From NCBI RefSeq assembly GCF_001941825.1, contig NZ_CP019038.1, positions 2,852,001 to 2,916,000 on the forward strand: a DNA stretch of 64,000 nt, read 5' to 3'. Source of the stretch: Massilia putida (lineage in GTDB: Bacteria; Pseudomonadota; Gammaproteobacteria; Burkholderiales; Burkholderiaceae_D). Each line of letters opens with the position of its first letter. Position 1 is the stretch's first letter. The position numbers and the translations under genes are program-made. This document shows positions 18,178 through 27,397 of the stretch, piece after piece. Under the pieces are notes generated by a model. That model did not search any database, was not told the origin of the DNA, and saw only the letters and a list, made by a program, of their open reading frames with translations.

Positions 18178-19827
18178 TTAAAACGTTTCCCAAGCCTCGG
18201 CGCGGGCCGGCGCCGCCAGCGTCTTGCGCACGGACGCGCGCGGCGCGGGCGGCGCATCGTCCGCCAGGCGGAACACGCCGACCGCCTCGGCCAGCGCCAG
18301 TGCCTGCTGCTGCAGGGCGTCCGCGGCGGCGGCCGCTTCTTCCACCAGCGCGGAATTCCGCTGCACGACCCCGTCCATCTGTCCCATCGCATCGTTGACC
18401 TGGGTGATGCCTTCGCTCTGGTGCGTGGCGGTGGCCGTGATCTCGGCGATGATGCCGGCCACGCGCTGCACGCTGTCCACTACATCCTGCATCGTGCCGC
18501 CGGCCTCGCCCACGAGGCGCGTGCCGGTCTGCACCTTCTCGACCGTGTCGCCGATGAGGGCCTTGATCTCCTTGGCCGCGCCGGCCGAGCGCTGGGCCAG
18601 ACTGCGCACTTCGGACGCCACGACGGCGAAACCGCGTCCCTGCTCGCCGGCCCGCGCCGCTTCCACGGCAGCGTTGAGGGCAAGGATATTGGTCTGGAAC
18701 GCGATGCCGTCGATGACGCCGATGATGTCGACGATCTTGTGCGAGGCCGCGTCGATCTCGCCCATCGTGCTGACCACCTGTGCCACGGCCGCGCCGCCGC
18801 GGGTGGCGACGCCCGACGCGTCGTCGGCCATGCGCTTGGCGCGGTCGGCGCTGTCGCGGCTGCTGCGCACCATCGACGTGAGCTGGTCCATCGACGCCGC
18901 GGTCTCCTCGACCGTGCTGGCCTGTTCCTCGGTGCGCGCGGCCAGATCCTGGTTCCCGAGGGCGATCTCGCTCGTGGCCGCCGAGATCGTGTCGGTACCG
19001 CTGCGCACACGCGCCACGATGCCGGCCAGGCTGTCCTGCATGTGCTTCAGCGCCTCCAGCAGCATGCCGATTTCGTCCTTGCGGTCGACGACGATGGGAT
19101 GCGTGAGGTCACCCGCCGCGACGTTGCTTGCGATGGCCACGGCATCGTGCAACGGCCGCGTGATGCTGCGCGCCAGCCAGACCGTCACGCCGACGGCCAC
19201 CAGCAGGACGGCCGCGAACGTGGCGACCGCCACGCGGCGCTCGGCCTGTTCGGCGGCTTCCTTTTCCTTGCGCATCGTGGCGATGGTCGTCTTCGCGTAA
19301 TCCTGGATGCCGTCGACGATATCGTCGATCTGCTTCGTCGGCGCGCGGTCCATGCCCTTGACCTGGCGGTCGAGCAGTTTATAGCTCTCCGGATTGGCGC
19401 CGTCGTAGGTCTTCAGCGCGGCGTGATAGCGCTCGTCCAAGTCGCGCAGCGCCGCCTGGGCCTGGGCCACCTTATCCGTCGGCACGCCCTGCGCCGTCAG
19501 GGTCGCCGTGAGTTTATCGAACTCGGCCAGCGTCTTCGCCGCGCTCTTTTCGAAACCGTCCTGGTATTTCTTGAAATCGGCCGGATCGCTGCCACGGATC
19601 AGGATGTTCTTCCACTCCTGCACCTGGATCTTGAACTCGACCTGGGCGCTGCGCGCCGTGTCCGCCGCAAGGGCGAGCGACTCGACCTTGGCCAAGGCGG
19701 CGGACGCGCGCTCGTTGACGGCCGTCTGCGAACGCCAGCCATTCAGGCTGACGACAAGGATGGCGAGCAAGAAAAAACCGCCCAGCAAGCCCAAGCGTAT
19801 CGAAATTCTCAAATTTACAAGTTTCAT
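18178..19827 (-). CDS. Methyl-accepting chemotaxis protein
   Basis: A 549-aa transmembrane chemoreceptor. TM1 spans about residues 10-30, a helical periplasmic sensor (four-helix-bundle type) about 31-195, TM2 about 197-216 ([17 protein letters not shown]), HAMP to about 270, then a long coiled-coil signalling domain with the hairpin tip [20 protein letters not shown] near residues 390-410 that contacts CheA and CheW. The extreme C-terminus is EAWETF. The last five residues (AWETF) look like the NWETF pentapeptide that tethers CheR/CheB in enterobacterial receptors, here with Ala for Asn. Ligand is unknown. It converges on the starch operon, which makes a sugar ligand conceivable but unproven. 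Confidence 0.93.
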   Translation of the reverse strand: MKLVNLRISIRLGLLGGFFLLAILVVSLNGWRSQTAVNERASAALAKVESLALAADTARSAQVEFKIQVQEWKNILIRGSDPADFKKYQDGFEKSAAKTLAEFDKLTATLTAQGVPTDKVAQAQAALRDLDERYHAALKTYDGANPESYKLLDRQVKGMDRAPTKQIDDIVDGIQDYAKTTIATMRKEKEAAEQAERRVAVATFAAVLLVAVGVTVWLARSITRPLHDAVAIASNVAAGDLTHPIVVDRKDEIGMLLEALKHMQDSLAGIVARVRSGTDTISAATSEIALGNQDLAARTEEQASTVEETAASMDQLTSMVRSSRDSADRAKRMADDASGVATRGGAAVAQVVSTMGEIDAASHKIVDIIGVIDGIAFQTNILALNAAVEAARAGEQGRGFAVVASEVRSLAQRSAGAAKEIKALIGDTVEKVQTGTRLVGEAGGTMQDVVDSVQRVAGIIAEITATATHQSEGITQVNDAMGQMDGVVQRNSALVEEAAAAADALQQQALALAEAVGVFRLADDAPPAPRASVRKTLAAPARAEAWETF

Positions 19828-19932
19828 GGTGGTCGCAACTATCCCGGAGTGATAGTCGAATCATGACCAAAAGAAACCCGAAAACCAATCATCTTGTTAC
19901 ATTTCGTGAATATTCGTATCCACACAGCAACG

Positions 19933-20457
19933 TTATATGGTTTGTTCGATATCGAGACTGTACAAATTACTACCGGCGTCGTCCGGCACGAGGTGCACGA
20001 AGCGTTCGAAGCGCATGCCCATCTTGCGCAGCAGACCGTTCGACGCGGCATTGTTGGGCGAGGTGATGGCCAGGACGCGCTTGAGGCCCAGCCTCCTCGC
20101 GTGGTCCAGCACGGCCATGCCGGCTTCGTAGGCGTAGCCGCGGCCGCAGTAGGGCGCCAGGTAGGCATAGCCGATGTCGACGCCGTCCAGCGTCTCGCGC
20201 TTGATCAGGCCGCACATGCCGATCAACGTGCCGCTCCCCTTCAGCTCGACGACATAGAGCGAGTGGCCACGCGTTTCCTGCATCGCGATCGGGCCGTCGA
20301 GCAGGGCTTGCAGCGCCTCCTCGCGCGTGCGGATGCCGCGGTCGCCGATATGTTCGAGGAAGCCGGGATCGTTGACGAGCGCCAGGTAGAAATCGGCGTC
20401 GTCCGGGTGCGCGGTGCGCAGGCGCAGGCGCGGGGTCGCGAGAACTTGCCGCGACAT
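19933..20457 (-). CDS. GNAT acetyltransferase (RimJ/RimL-like)
   Basis: A 174-aa GNAT-fold acetyltransferase. The N-terminus TPRLRLRTAHPDDADFYLAL is typical of the ribosomal-protein/peptide N-acetyltransferase group. The acetyl-CoA loop appears as LAPYCGRGYAYEAGMAVLDHA and is followed by TSPNNAASNGLLRKMGMRFE. Start ATG overlaps the stop of the upstream GNAT gene (TGATG), so the two are translationally coupled. Target is unknown; GNAT proteins with this pattern acetylate protein N-termini or small molecules. Confidence 0.85.
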   Translation of the reverse strand: MSRQVLATPRLRLRTAHPDDADFYLALVNDPGFLEHIGDRGIRTREEALQALLDGPIAMQETRGHSLYVVELKGSGTLIGMCGLIKRETLDGVDIGYAYLAPYCGRGYAYEAGMAVLDHARRLGLKRVLAITSPNNAASNGLLRKMGMRFERFVHLVPDDAGSNLYSLDIEQTI

Positions 20458-20987
20458 CAGTCTTCCTCCGGCAGCGGCCAGCGCGCCGGGTCTTCCAGGA
20501 GCTTGTACATCACGTAGGCATCCACATAACCGAGGCGGCGGTGGCGGTAAGCCTTCGGCAATGTGCCGACGATGGAAAAGCCGAGCCGCTTCCACAAGTG
20601 GATCGCGGGATTGTTGGTGCTGACGACGAAGTTGAACTGCATGGCGAGGTAGCCCTGGCGCCGCGCCTCGCCGATGCTGTGCTCGCCGAGCAGGTTGCCG
20701 ACGCCCACGCCCTGCGCGTTCGGACTCACCATATAGGACGCGTTCGCCACGTGCGCGCCGCGTCCCACGTGGTTCGGCTGCAGCTTGTACATTCCGAGAA
20801 CGCGCTCCCCGCCACGCACGGCGACATACGTCGACGACTCGGGCGCGAACCAGTAGTCGTACGTTTCTTCGCGGCTCGTGCCGGCGTCCTGGGCATAGGT
20901 CTCGCCCTCGGTCGCGTGCGCCTGGAAAATGGTCCACATCGCATTGAAATCAGTTTCAGTAGCGGGACGAATCTGGATGTCTTTCAC
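20457..20987 (-). CDS. GNAT family N-acetyltransferase
   Basis: A 176-aa GNAT protein with N-terminus IQIRPATETDFNAMWTIF. The acetyl-CoA binding loop is VSPNAQGVGVGNLLGEHS (Q/R-x-x-G-x-G/A form), and the C-terminal half contains STNNPAIHLWKRLGFSIVGT. Start codon is GTG at 20987, the position that fits the family N-terminus; no ATG is available nearby. It is the first gene of a two-gene acetyltransferase operon. Substrate is unknown. Confidence 0.85.
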   Translation of the reverse strand: MKDIQIRPATETDFNAMWTIFQAHATEGETYAQDAGTSREETYDYWFAPESSTYVAVRGGERVLGMYKLQPNHVGRGAHVANASYMVSPNAQGVGVGNLLGEHSIGEARRQGYLAMQFNFVVSTNNPAIHLWKRLGFSIVGTLPKAYRHRRLGYVDAYVMYKLLEDPARWPLPEED

Positions 20988-21116
20988 TGCGTGGCCTGCT
21001 GGATGTATCGAAAGCGCAAGATTCTACCTAAGGATTCGTCTGCACGGCTGCGAATCCGGTAACTGTGCGTAGAAAATTTCCGTTGAATAAAGGTAGGAAA
21101 GACTTTATGCCGTGGG

Positions 21117-22406
21117 TTACTGCCCGGCCCGTCTAGAAGTTCCCAAGCGGAAATCCACCGTGGCCGGCCGGTCCGGCAGATGCAGGGTGGCACGCGCGGG
21201 CGGCGCCTCGCTGACGACCTGGCCGGCACGCAACACGAGCCGGCGCGCCGCGCGCAGGCGGATCGCCTCGACCGGGTCGGCCGCGTCGAGCCAGACGAGG
21301 TCGGCGCGGCAGCCCGGCGCGATGCCATAGCCCTGCAGACCAAGGATGCGGGCGGGCGTCTCGGTGATTGCCTGGAAACACTGGCGCATCGCGGCCTGCC
21401 CCGTCATCTGCGCGACGTGCAGCCCCATGTGCGCCACTTCCAGCATGTCGCCGGAACCGAGGCCATACCATGGATCCATCACGCAATCGTGGCCGAACGC
21501 CACCGGCACGCCGGCCGCGAGCAGTTCCGGCACGCGCGTCATGCCGCGCCGCTTGGGATACGTGTCGTGGCGGCCCTGCAAGGTGATATTAATGAGGGGA
21601 TTGGCGATCGCGGCCACGCCCGCTTCCGCGATCAACGGCAACAACTTGCTCACATAATAATTGTCCATCGAATGCATCGACGTCAGATGCGATCCGGCCA
21701 CGCGGCCCTGCAAGCCGAAGCGCAAGGTCTCGGCGGCAAGGGTTTCGATGTGGCGCGACAATGGATCGTCGCTTTCGTCGCAATGCATGTCGACCATCAG
21801 GCCCTGCTCCGCCGCGAACTCGCACAGCAGGCGCACGGACTCGGCGCCGTCGGCCATCGTGCGCTCGAAATGCGGGATGCCGCCGACGACGTCCACGCCC
21901 ATGCGGATCGCGCGCTTGAGGTTGGCGAGGGCCGTCGGACTGCGCAGCAGGCCGTCCTGCGGGAACGCGACGAGCTGCAGGTCGATGTAGGGCGCGACGC
22001 GGCCCTTGACGTCGAGCAGCGCTTCCACGGCCAGCAGGCGGTCGTCGCAGACGTCGACGTGGGTGCGGATGGCCAGCAGTCCGCGCGCGACGGCCCAGTC
22101 GCAATAGCGCAGCGCCCGGTCGACGAGCGCGTCCTGCGCCAATTGTGGCTTCAGTTCGCCCCACAGCGCGATGCCTTCGAGCAAGGTACCGGATTCGTTG
22201 ACGCGCGGCAGGCCGTAGCTGAGCGTGGCATCCATGTGGAAATGGGCGTCGACGAAAGGCGGCGTCACGAGGTCCCCGCCCACGTCGATCTCGCGCGTGC
22301 CGCGCTGCGGCAAAGCAGGCTCGACAGCGGCAATGCGGGCACCGTCGATGGCGATGTCGACCCGGCGGCCGTCCGGCAGCGTGGCGTTGCGAAGGACGAG
22401 ATCCAT
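21117..22406 (-). CDS. codA: Cytosine deaminase (amidohydrolase)
   Basis: A 429-aa cytoplasmic amidohydrolase, the length of E. coli CodA (427 aa). It deaminates cytosine to uracil; relatives act on isoguanine or creatinine. Metal and catalytic residues are visible: HFH at residues 55-57, MHCDES (His metal ligand and proton-relay Glu), GSHLTSMHS (His), and the Asp in FGHDCVMDPWYGLGSGDM. ATG has an AGGAG site 9 bases upstream. It is divergent from the phasin gene. No cytosine permease codB is adjacent, though an NCS1-type permease domain occurs in the sensor kinase at 45.8 kb. Promoter candidate at 22451-22478. Confidence 0.88.
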   Translation of the reverse strand: MDLVLRNATLPDGRRVDIAIDGARIAAVEPALPQRGTREIDVGGDLVTPPFVDAHFHMDATLSYGLPRVNESGTLLEGIALWGELKPQLAQDALVDRALRYCDWAVARGLLAIRTHVDVCDDRLLAVEALLDVKGRVAPYIDLQLVAFPQDGLLRSPTALANLKRAIRMGVDVVGGIPHFERTMADGAESVRLLCEFAAEQGLMVDMHCDESDDPLSRHIETLAAETLRFGLQGRVAGSHLTSMHSMDNYYVSKLLPLIAEAGVAAIANPLINITLQGRHDTYPKRRGMTRVPELLAAGVPVAFGHDCVMDPWYGLGSGDMLEVAHMGLHVAQMTGQAAMRQCFQAITETPARILGLQGYGIAPGCRADLVWLDAADPVEAIRLRAARRLVLRAGQVVSEAPPARATLHLPDRPATVDFRLGTSRRAGQ

Positions 22407-22450
22407 GCTGATGTCTCCTGATGGGTTGGAATCACATCAGATTACCACGA

Positions 22451-22478
22451 TGTCTATTTTGTCAATGATCTATGTCAA
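22451..22478 (-). promoter_or_regulatory. Candidate sigma70 promoter of codA
   Basis: Minus strand TTGACA (22478-22473), 16-base spacer, TAGACA (22456-22451). A second TTGACA lies inside the spacer (22465-22460), making a direct repeat TTGACA-N7-TTGACA. The leader is about 40 bases. The rest of the 210-bp intergenic region to the phasin is AT-rich without other clear sites. Confidence 0.4.
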
Positions 22479-22617
22479 AGGCTAATGCTGCATTGCAAGA
22501 TTTCCTTATAAAAACAACATAAAATTCCCTTTTCATCCCGCATAAACACCTTTACACTCATCTTATTGCAGTGCGTCATAAACCATACGGTTATAACCTG
22601 AAAGACAAGGAACTCAG

Positions 22618-23448
22618 ATGACTTCACTTTCCGAACAGTTGTCCGCCGTCCGCAAGTCCCAATGGGAAGCCCAACTCGACGTGTTCCGCGCCTTCAGCCA
22701 GCGCGCACTCGACAGTGCCGAACAGCTGATTGCACTCAACATGAAGACGTCGCGCGCTTCGGTCGAACAAGCCGCGGGAACGTTTAAGCAATTGCTCGAA
22801 GCGAATAATCCCCGTGATCTGTTCACGATCGGCACGACGGCCCAGGGCCAGTGGCAACAATTCTTTTCCTACGGCCGCGAACTGCTGGGCATCGCCGCCG
22901 GCAACCGCGAGCGCAGCTGGACCACGCCGGCCTCGCCCCTGCAACTGGTGCCCGCCGCGACGGCGAACGTCCCGACGTCCGTGCCGCAGATCCTGGAGCA
23001 GGCCGCCATCGCGACGGCCGATGCCACCACGGTGAGCACCGAGATCGCCCACGCCGCCGTCGACACGGGCGCCGCGCTGGCCGAAGCCGCGCTGGATGCG
23101 GGCAAGCAGACCGTGGCCCGCGCCACGGAGACCCCGGCCGCGCCGGCCGAACCCGTGACGATCACCGTGACCGAGGCGGTCGCCGCGGAACCGCCGGCAC
23201 CCGCCCCCGATCCGGTCGAGACGGCCATCGCCGACGAGGTGCCGCGCGCCAAGGCCAAGCCGTTGGCCAAGGCCCTGAACGAGGTCGCGCCGAAGCCGGC
23301 CGCCGCCGAGCACCCGATCGCCTCCACCGTGCCGCTGGAAGCGGGTCCGCACGTCGACCTGCCGATCGTCACGCCGACCGAAAGCACGCCGCCGCTGCGC
23401 GTCGTGACGCAGGGCGGCAAGGGGTCGCGCACGCAGCGCAAGAAGTAA
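22618..23448 (+). CDS. phaP: Phasin (PHA granule-associated protein)
   Basis: A 276-aa protein whose first ~110 residues carry the phasin helical domain (LSEQLSAVRKSQWEAQLDVF ... SAEQLIALNMKTSRASVEQA and FKQLLEANNPRDLF). Phasins coat polyhydroxyalkanoate granules and affect their size. After about residue 115 the chain is unusually long, rich in Ala, Pro, Thr and Glu, and ends with a basic tail (GKGSRTQRKK). Typical PhaP proteins are 180-190 aa, so the low-complexity extension is notable and resembles the AlaPro-rich tails of PhaF-type phasins that bind DNA. ATG has AAGGAA 6 bases upstream. Terminator at 23607-23635. Confidence 0.85.
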   Translation: MTSLSEQLSAVRKSQWEAQLDVFRAFSQRALDSAEQLIALNMKTSRASVEQAAGTFKQLLEANNPRDLFTIGTTAQGQWQQFFSYGRELLGIAAGNRERSWTTPASPLQLVPAATANVPTSVPQILEQAAIATADATTVSTEIAHAAVDTGAALAEAALDAGKQTVARATETPAAPAEPVTITVTEAVAAEPPAPAPDPVETAIADEVPRAKAKPLAKALNEVAPKPAAAEHPIASTVPLEAGPHVDLPIVTPTESTPPLRVVTQGGKGSRTQRKK

Positions 23449-23473
23449 GACGCCGCGGCAAAAGGTAGGTGGG

Positions 23474-23571
23474 GTAATTGATGCCGGGGCATCAATTACG
23501 CGCCCACGCGTGACGCATGCATGATGCGGACGTCCGCGTGGGCACGTTCATTTGAGGCCCGGCCTCAAATG
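23474..23571. repeat. Block of three consecutive palindromes
   Basis: Three inverted repeats follow one another: GTAATTGATGCC-GG-GGCATCAATTAC (23474-23499), GCCCACGCG ... CGCGTGGGC (23502-23543) and CATTTGAGGCC-C-GGCCTCAAATG (23549-23571). None has a U-tract. They lie after the phasin and before its likely terminator. The CCCACGCGT part recalls the GTAGGGTGGGC repeat family. Confidence 0.6.
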
Positions 23572-23606
23572 CCCCCAACGCATGAAAACGGCAAAAATAG
23601 TACAGT

Positions 23607-23635
23607 AGCGGGCTGCGGCCCGCTTTTTCTTTTTC
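23607..23635 (+). terminator. Rho-independent terminator after phasin
   Basis: Stem AGCGGGC-TGCG-GCCCGCT (23607-23624) followed by TTTTCTTTTT. It stands only 25 bases ahead of the ABC exporter start, so the exporter either has read-through expression or a promoter further upstream in 23449-23606. Confidence 0.75.
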
Positions 23636-23659
23636 ACGCACAACAAGACAGGATCTTCA

Positions 23660-25411
23660 ATGGGTTTGGCAAGGCTCATCGGCGGCTTCGTGCGCCGCCA
23701 CTGGCGCTCCTATGCGTCGTCGGCGGTGATGCTGTTCGGCGTGGCCCTGTGCACCGTGCTCGTGCCGCGCAAGGTCGGCGCGATGATCGACGGCCTCGCG
23801 GCCCACCGTCTGGGCGGGCACGATCTCGTCATCCAGCTCTGCCAGCTGCTCGGGCTGGGCCTCGCGATCTACGGACTGCGCGTCGCGTGGCGCCTGCGCC
23901 TGTATTCGGCGTCGTACCGGCTCGGGGTCGAATTGCGCACGAAGCTGTACGACCGCCTGTCGGCACAGGGTCCGGCCTTTTTCCAGCGCCAGCGCACGGG
24001 CGACCTGATGGCGCTCGGCACCAACGACATCGACGCCATCGAGCAGGCCGCCGGCGAAGCGATGCTCGCCGGCTTCGACGGCACGCTGACCCTCGTCATG
24101 GTCCTGGGCATCATGTTCCTCGGCGTCGACTGGCGCCTGACCCTCATCGCCCTGCTGCCTTTCCCGTTGATGGCACTGGCGTTCAAGCGCATCTCGAGCC
24201 ACATCCACACGGCGTCCACGGATTCGCTGAAGCGCTTCTCGGCCCTCAACGACCATGTGCAGGAAACGCTGTCCGGCGTGCGCACGCTGCGCGCGCTCGG
24301 CCTGGAACAACGCAGCGCCGACCAGTTCGCGCAACTGGCCGCGCACGCCGCCGAGGCGAGCCTGTCGGCGCAGAAGTGGGAAGCCGCGTACGAGCCGGCC
24401 GTCGGCCTCACGCTCACCGCCGCCACGGGCCTCACGCTGGGTCTCGGCGGCTATCTCGTGTGGCAGGGCCAGATCACGATCGGCAGCCTCACGAGCTTCA
24501 CGATGTATCTGGGCCAGCTGATCTGGCCGATGTTCGCGGCGGGCTGGGTGCTGTCGCTGATCGAGCGCGGACGCGCCGCCCTCGCGCGCCTGCAGCCGCT
24601 GCTGGACGCGCCGCTCGCCGTCGACGACCACGGCACGCTCGAACATCTGGAACGCGGTCCGCTCGTGCTGGACCGCGTGCGCTTTTCCTACGGCGGCGAC
24701 GCGCGCGCCGCGCTGGACGACGTCTCGCTGCGCCTGGAACCGGGCAAGACGCTGGGCCTCGTCGGCGCCACCGGCGCGGGCAAGTCGACCCTGCTGCGCG
24801 TGCTGCTGCGCCAGGCCACGCCGCAGCACGGCACGGTCACGTGGGGCGGCCACGCGCTCGACGAATACACGCTCGCGACCTTGCGCACGCACATCAGCTG
24901 GGTGCCGCAGGAATCGTTCCTGTTCTCCGCGTCGATCGCGGAAAACATCGCTCTCGGCCGGCCCGGCGCGTCGCGCGCGGAGATCGAGCACGCGGCGCGC
25001 ATGGCCGCCATCCACGACGACATCCTGCGCTTCCCGGACGGCTACGACACGCCCGTCGGAGAAAAGGGCATCACCCTGTCGGGCGGGCAGCGCCAGCGCG
25101 TGGCGATCGCGCGCGCGCTGCTGGGCACAAGCGCCCTGCTGCTGCTCGACGACGCGCTGTCCGCCGTCGACACGGGCACGGAAACGAATATCCTCGACCA
25201 CCTGGACGACGTGCGCCGCGAGCGCCCCGAGCTGTCGGCCATCATCGCGAGCCACCGCCTGTCGGCCGTCGTGAAGGCCGACCTGATCGTCGTGCTGCGC
25301 GAAGGCCGCATCGTCGAACGCGGCACGCACGACGAACTGCTCGCCCTGGACGGCTGGTACGCCAGCCAGTGGCGCTACCAGCAACTGGAGGCCAGCCTCG
25401 ATGCCATCTGA
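23660..25411 (+). CDS. ABC exporter half-transporter 1 (MdlA-like)
   Basis: A 583-aa type I ABC exporter subunit: six-helix transmembrane domain about residues 1-310 and ATPase domain about 335-575. Walker A is GATGAGKST, the signature is LSGGQRQR, and Walker B is LLLLDDALSAVD. The residue after Walker B is Asp instead of the catalytic Glu (LLDDALS), the hallmark of the degenerate site in heterodimeric exporters. It overlaps the next gene by 11 bases, and the two should pair as an MdlAB/SmdAB-like multidrug or lipid exporter. The tail of the domain has SHRLSAVVKADLIVVLREG. Confidence 0.9.
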   Translation: MGLARLIGGFVRRHWRSYASSAVMLFGVALCTVLVPRKVGAMIDGLAAHRLGGHDLVIQLCQLLGLGLAIYGLRVAWRLRLYSASYRLGVELRTKLYDRLSAQGPAFFQRQRTGDLMALGTNDIDAIEQAAGEAMLAGFDGTLTLVMVLGIMFLGVDWRLTLIALLPFPLMALAFKRISSHIHTASTDSLKRFSALNDHVQETLSGVRTLRALGLEQRSADQFAQLAAHAAEASLSAQKWEAAYEPAVGLTLTAATGLTLGLGGYLVWQGQITIGSLTSFTMYLGQLIWPMFAAGWVLSLIERGRAALARLQPLLDAPLAVDDHGTLEHLERGPLVLDRVRFSYGGDARAALDDVSLRLEPGKTLGLVGATGAGKSTLLRVLLRQATPQHGTVTWGGHALDEYTLATLRTHISWVPQESFLFSASIAENIALGRPGASRAEIEHAARMAAIHDDILRFPDGYDTPVGEKGITLSGGQRQRVAIARALLGTSALLLLDDALSAVDTGTETNILDHLDDVRRERPELSAIIASHRLSAVVKADLIVVLREGRIVERGTHDELLALDGWYASQWRYQQLEASLDAI

Positions 25412-27212
25412 GACCGACAACCCGACCGTCAAAAGCGTAAAAAAGAGTGTAAGCGCGGCCCAGGCGCGCCAGGCCGCGGGCCTGCTGCGCCGCGCCGCGC
25501 ATCCGGACCGCGGCCACCTCGCGTGGGCGACCCTGTGGCTGATCCTGGCCGCCGCCCTGGAAGTGCTCGGCCCCCTGCTGGGCAAGAAGCTGATCGACGA
25601 GCACCTGCTGCCGCACCATCTGGACTGGACGCGCATGGCGTGGCTGCTGGCCGGCGTGGTCGTCACCGGCTGGGCCGCGTCGTGGCTGCGCTTCCTGCAG
25701 CTGGTGCGCCTGTCCGGCCTCGCGATGCGCGCCGTGCAGCGCCTGCGCGAATGGGTCTACGGCCACGTGCTGCGCCTGCCGATGGCGTTCTTCGACCGCG
25801 CGATCACGGGCCAGCTCGTGAGCCGCGTCACCAACGACACCGAGGCCGTGAAGACCCTGTACATCCAGGTGCTGTTCGTGATCCTGGATTCCAGCATCGT
25901 CCTCGTCGGCACGTCGATCGCGATGGCCTGGCTGGACTGGCATCTGATGGTGATCGTGCTGGCGCTCGTTCCCGCGGTGGTGGGCATCGTGTGGCTGTAC
26001 CAGCGCCTGTCCGCCCCCGCCGTCACGCGCGCGCGGGCGCTGCGCAGCGACATCAACGGCCAGATGGCGGAATCCATCGGGGGCATGAGCGTGCTGCAGG
26101 CGAACAATGCGCAGCACCGCTTCGGCCAGCGCTTCGCCCACACGAACGACCAGCACTACACGGCCCGCGTGGCCGAACTGCGCGCCAACGCCTTCCTGCT
26201 GCGCCCCGCGCTCGACTTCCTCAACGTGATCCTGCTGGCCGTCGTCATCTTCAACTTCGGACAGCGCAGCATGAATGCCGTCGAAGTCGGCGTGCTGTAC
26301 GCGTTCATCAGCTATATCGCGCGCGTCGTCGAGCCGCTCATCCAGATCACGATGCAGTTCTCCGGCCTGCAGCAGGCCGTCGTCGCGACGGCGCGCGTGG
26401 CCGCGCTGCTCGACGAAGCGGGTGCGGCGGAACACCAGACCGGCCGCGTCACGTCCGAACGCCAGACCGTCGCCAGGGACGTTCCCGCCGTGCGCGTGCG
26501 CGACCTCTCCTTCGGCTACAACCCGGCCCAGACCGTGCTGCACGACCTGTCGCTGGACATCCCGCAAGGCGCCTTCTTCGGCATCGTCGGCCACACGGGC
26601 AGCGGCAAGTCGACCCTGCTGTCGCTGCTGCTGCGCTACTACCCGGTCGAACACGGCACCATCACCCTGTTCGGCGAACCGCTGGCGACCATCGGCAACG
26701 AACGTTTCCGCGCCGAGGTGGGCCTCGTGCCGCAGGACCCGTTCCTGCTCGCGGCATCGGCGCGCGAAAACATCGACATGGGACGCGGCCTGTCGCAAGA
26801 CGCCATCGAAGCTGCCGCGCGCGCCGCGCACGCGCACGAATTCATCGCGCGGCTGGAGCAAGGCTACGACACGCCGCTGGGCGAAGGCGGTTCGCGCCTG
26901 TCGTCCGGCCAGAAGCAGCTGATCGCGATCGCGCGCGCGCTCGCCGGCCGGCCCCGCATCCTGCTGCTGGACGAGGCCACGTCGCGCATCGACAGCCAGA
27001 CGGAGCAGATCGTGCAGCAGGCGCTCGACGAGTTGCGCGGGCGAGTCACGATCATCGCCATCGCGCACCGCCTGTCGACGATCCGCGACGCCGACCGCAT
27101 CGTCGTGCTGAACCACGGCCGCATCAGCGAATCCGGCAGTCACGACACGCTGATGCGCATCGAAGGCGGCCTGTACCAGCGGCTCTACCTGCTGCAACAG
27201 TTGAGCGTGTGA
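25401..27212 (+). CDS. ABC exporter half-transporter 2 (MdlB-like)
   Basis: A 603-aa type I ABC exporter subunit. Six membrane helices lie in about residues 40-340 and the ATPase in 360-600. Walker A GHTGSGKST, signature LSSGQKQL and Walker B ILLLDEATSRID with an intact catalytic Glu, followed by the switch His in AIAHRLSTIRDADRI. The signature SSGQK deviates from LSGGQ while the first subunit has the canonical one. Together they make one consensus and one degenerate ATP site, as in heterodimeric exporters. Start ATG overlaps the end of the first subunit. Confidence 0.9.
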   Translation: MPSETDNPTVKSVKKSVSAAQARQAAGLLRRAAHPDRGHLAWATLWLILAAALEVLGPLLGKKLIDEHLLPHHLDWTRMAWLLAGVVVTGWAASWLRFLQLVRLSGLAMRAVQRLREWVYGHVLRLPMAFFDRAITGQLVSRVTNDTEAVKTLYIQVLFVILDSSIVLVGTSIAMAWLDWHLMVIVLALVPAVVGIVWLYQRLSAPAVTRARALRSDINGQMAESIGGMSVLQANNAQHRFGQRFAHTNDQHYTARVAELRANAFLLRPALDFLNVILLAVVIFNFGQRSMNAVEVGVLYAFISYIARVVEPLIQITMQFSGLQQAVVATARVAALLDEAGAAEHQTGRVTSERQTVARDVPAVRVRDLSFGYNPAQTVLHDLSLDIPQGAFFGIVGHTGSGKSTLLSLLLRYYPVEHGTITLFGEPLATIGNERFRAEVGLVPQDPFLLAASARENIDMGRGLSQDAIEAAARAAHAHEFIARLEQGYDTPLGEGGSRLSSGQKQLIAIARALAGRPRILLLDEATSRIDSQTEQIVQQALDELRGRVTIIAIAHRLSTIRDADRIVVLNHGRISESGSHDTLMRIEGGLYQRLYLLQQLSV

Positions 27213-27316
27213 CACCGTTAATCTTTAGATAATTTTATTATCGCAACATCATTTTCCCTAAGGCGCGGCTTTTTCGATACGAATCTGTGTCTTTTCCGCA
27301 TACACTGCTCTAAAAG

Positions 27317-27347
27317 TTGATCTTTCTCAATTGCAAGAGCCTATAAT
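27317..27347 (+). promoter_or_regulatory. Sigma70-type promoter of TPR-GGDEF gene
   Basis: TATAAT (27342-27347) is perfect; the best -35 is TTGATC (27317-27322) with a long 19-base spacer. The leader is about 45 bases and ends in a GGGGAG ribosome site. It lies in an AT-rich 185-bp gap after the exporter genes. Confidence 0.5.
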
Positions 27348-27397
27348 CTGCCTATACAAATGTCCCGATTTAAGGGACCACACTTCCTCGGGGAGCT

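Noticed and set aside
23660..27212. Reading the two ABC half-transporters as part of the maltodextrin system
   Set aside because: They are exporter-type (fused membrane and ATPase domains) with a degenerate/consensus site pair; sugar importers of the Mal type have separate subunits and a binding protein.
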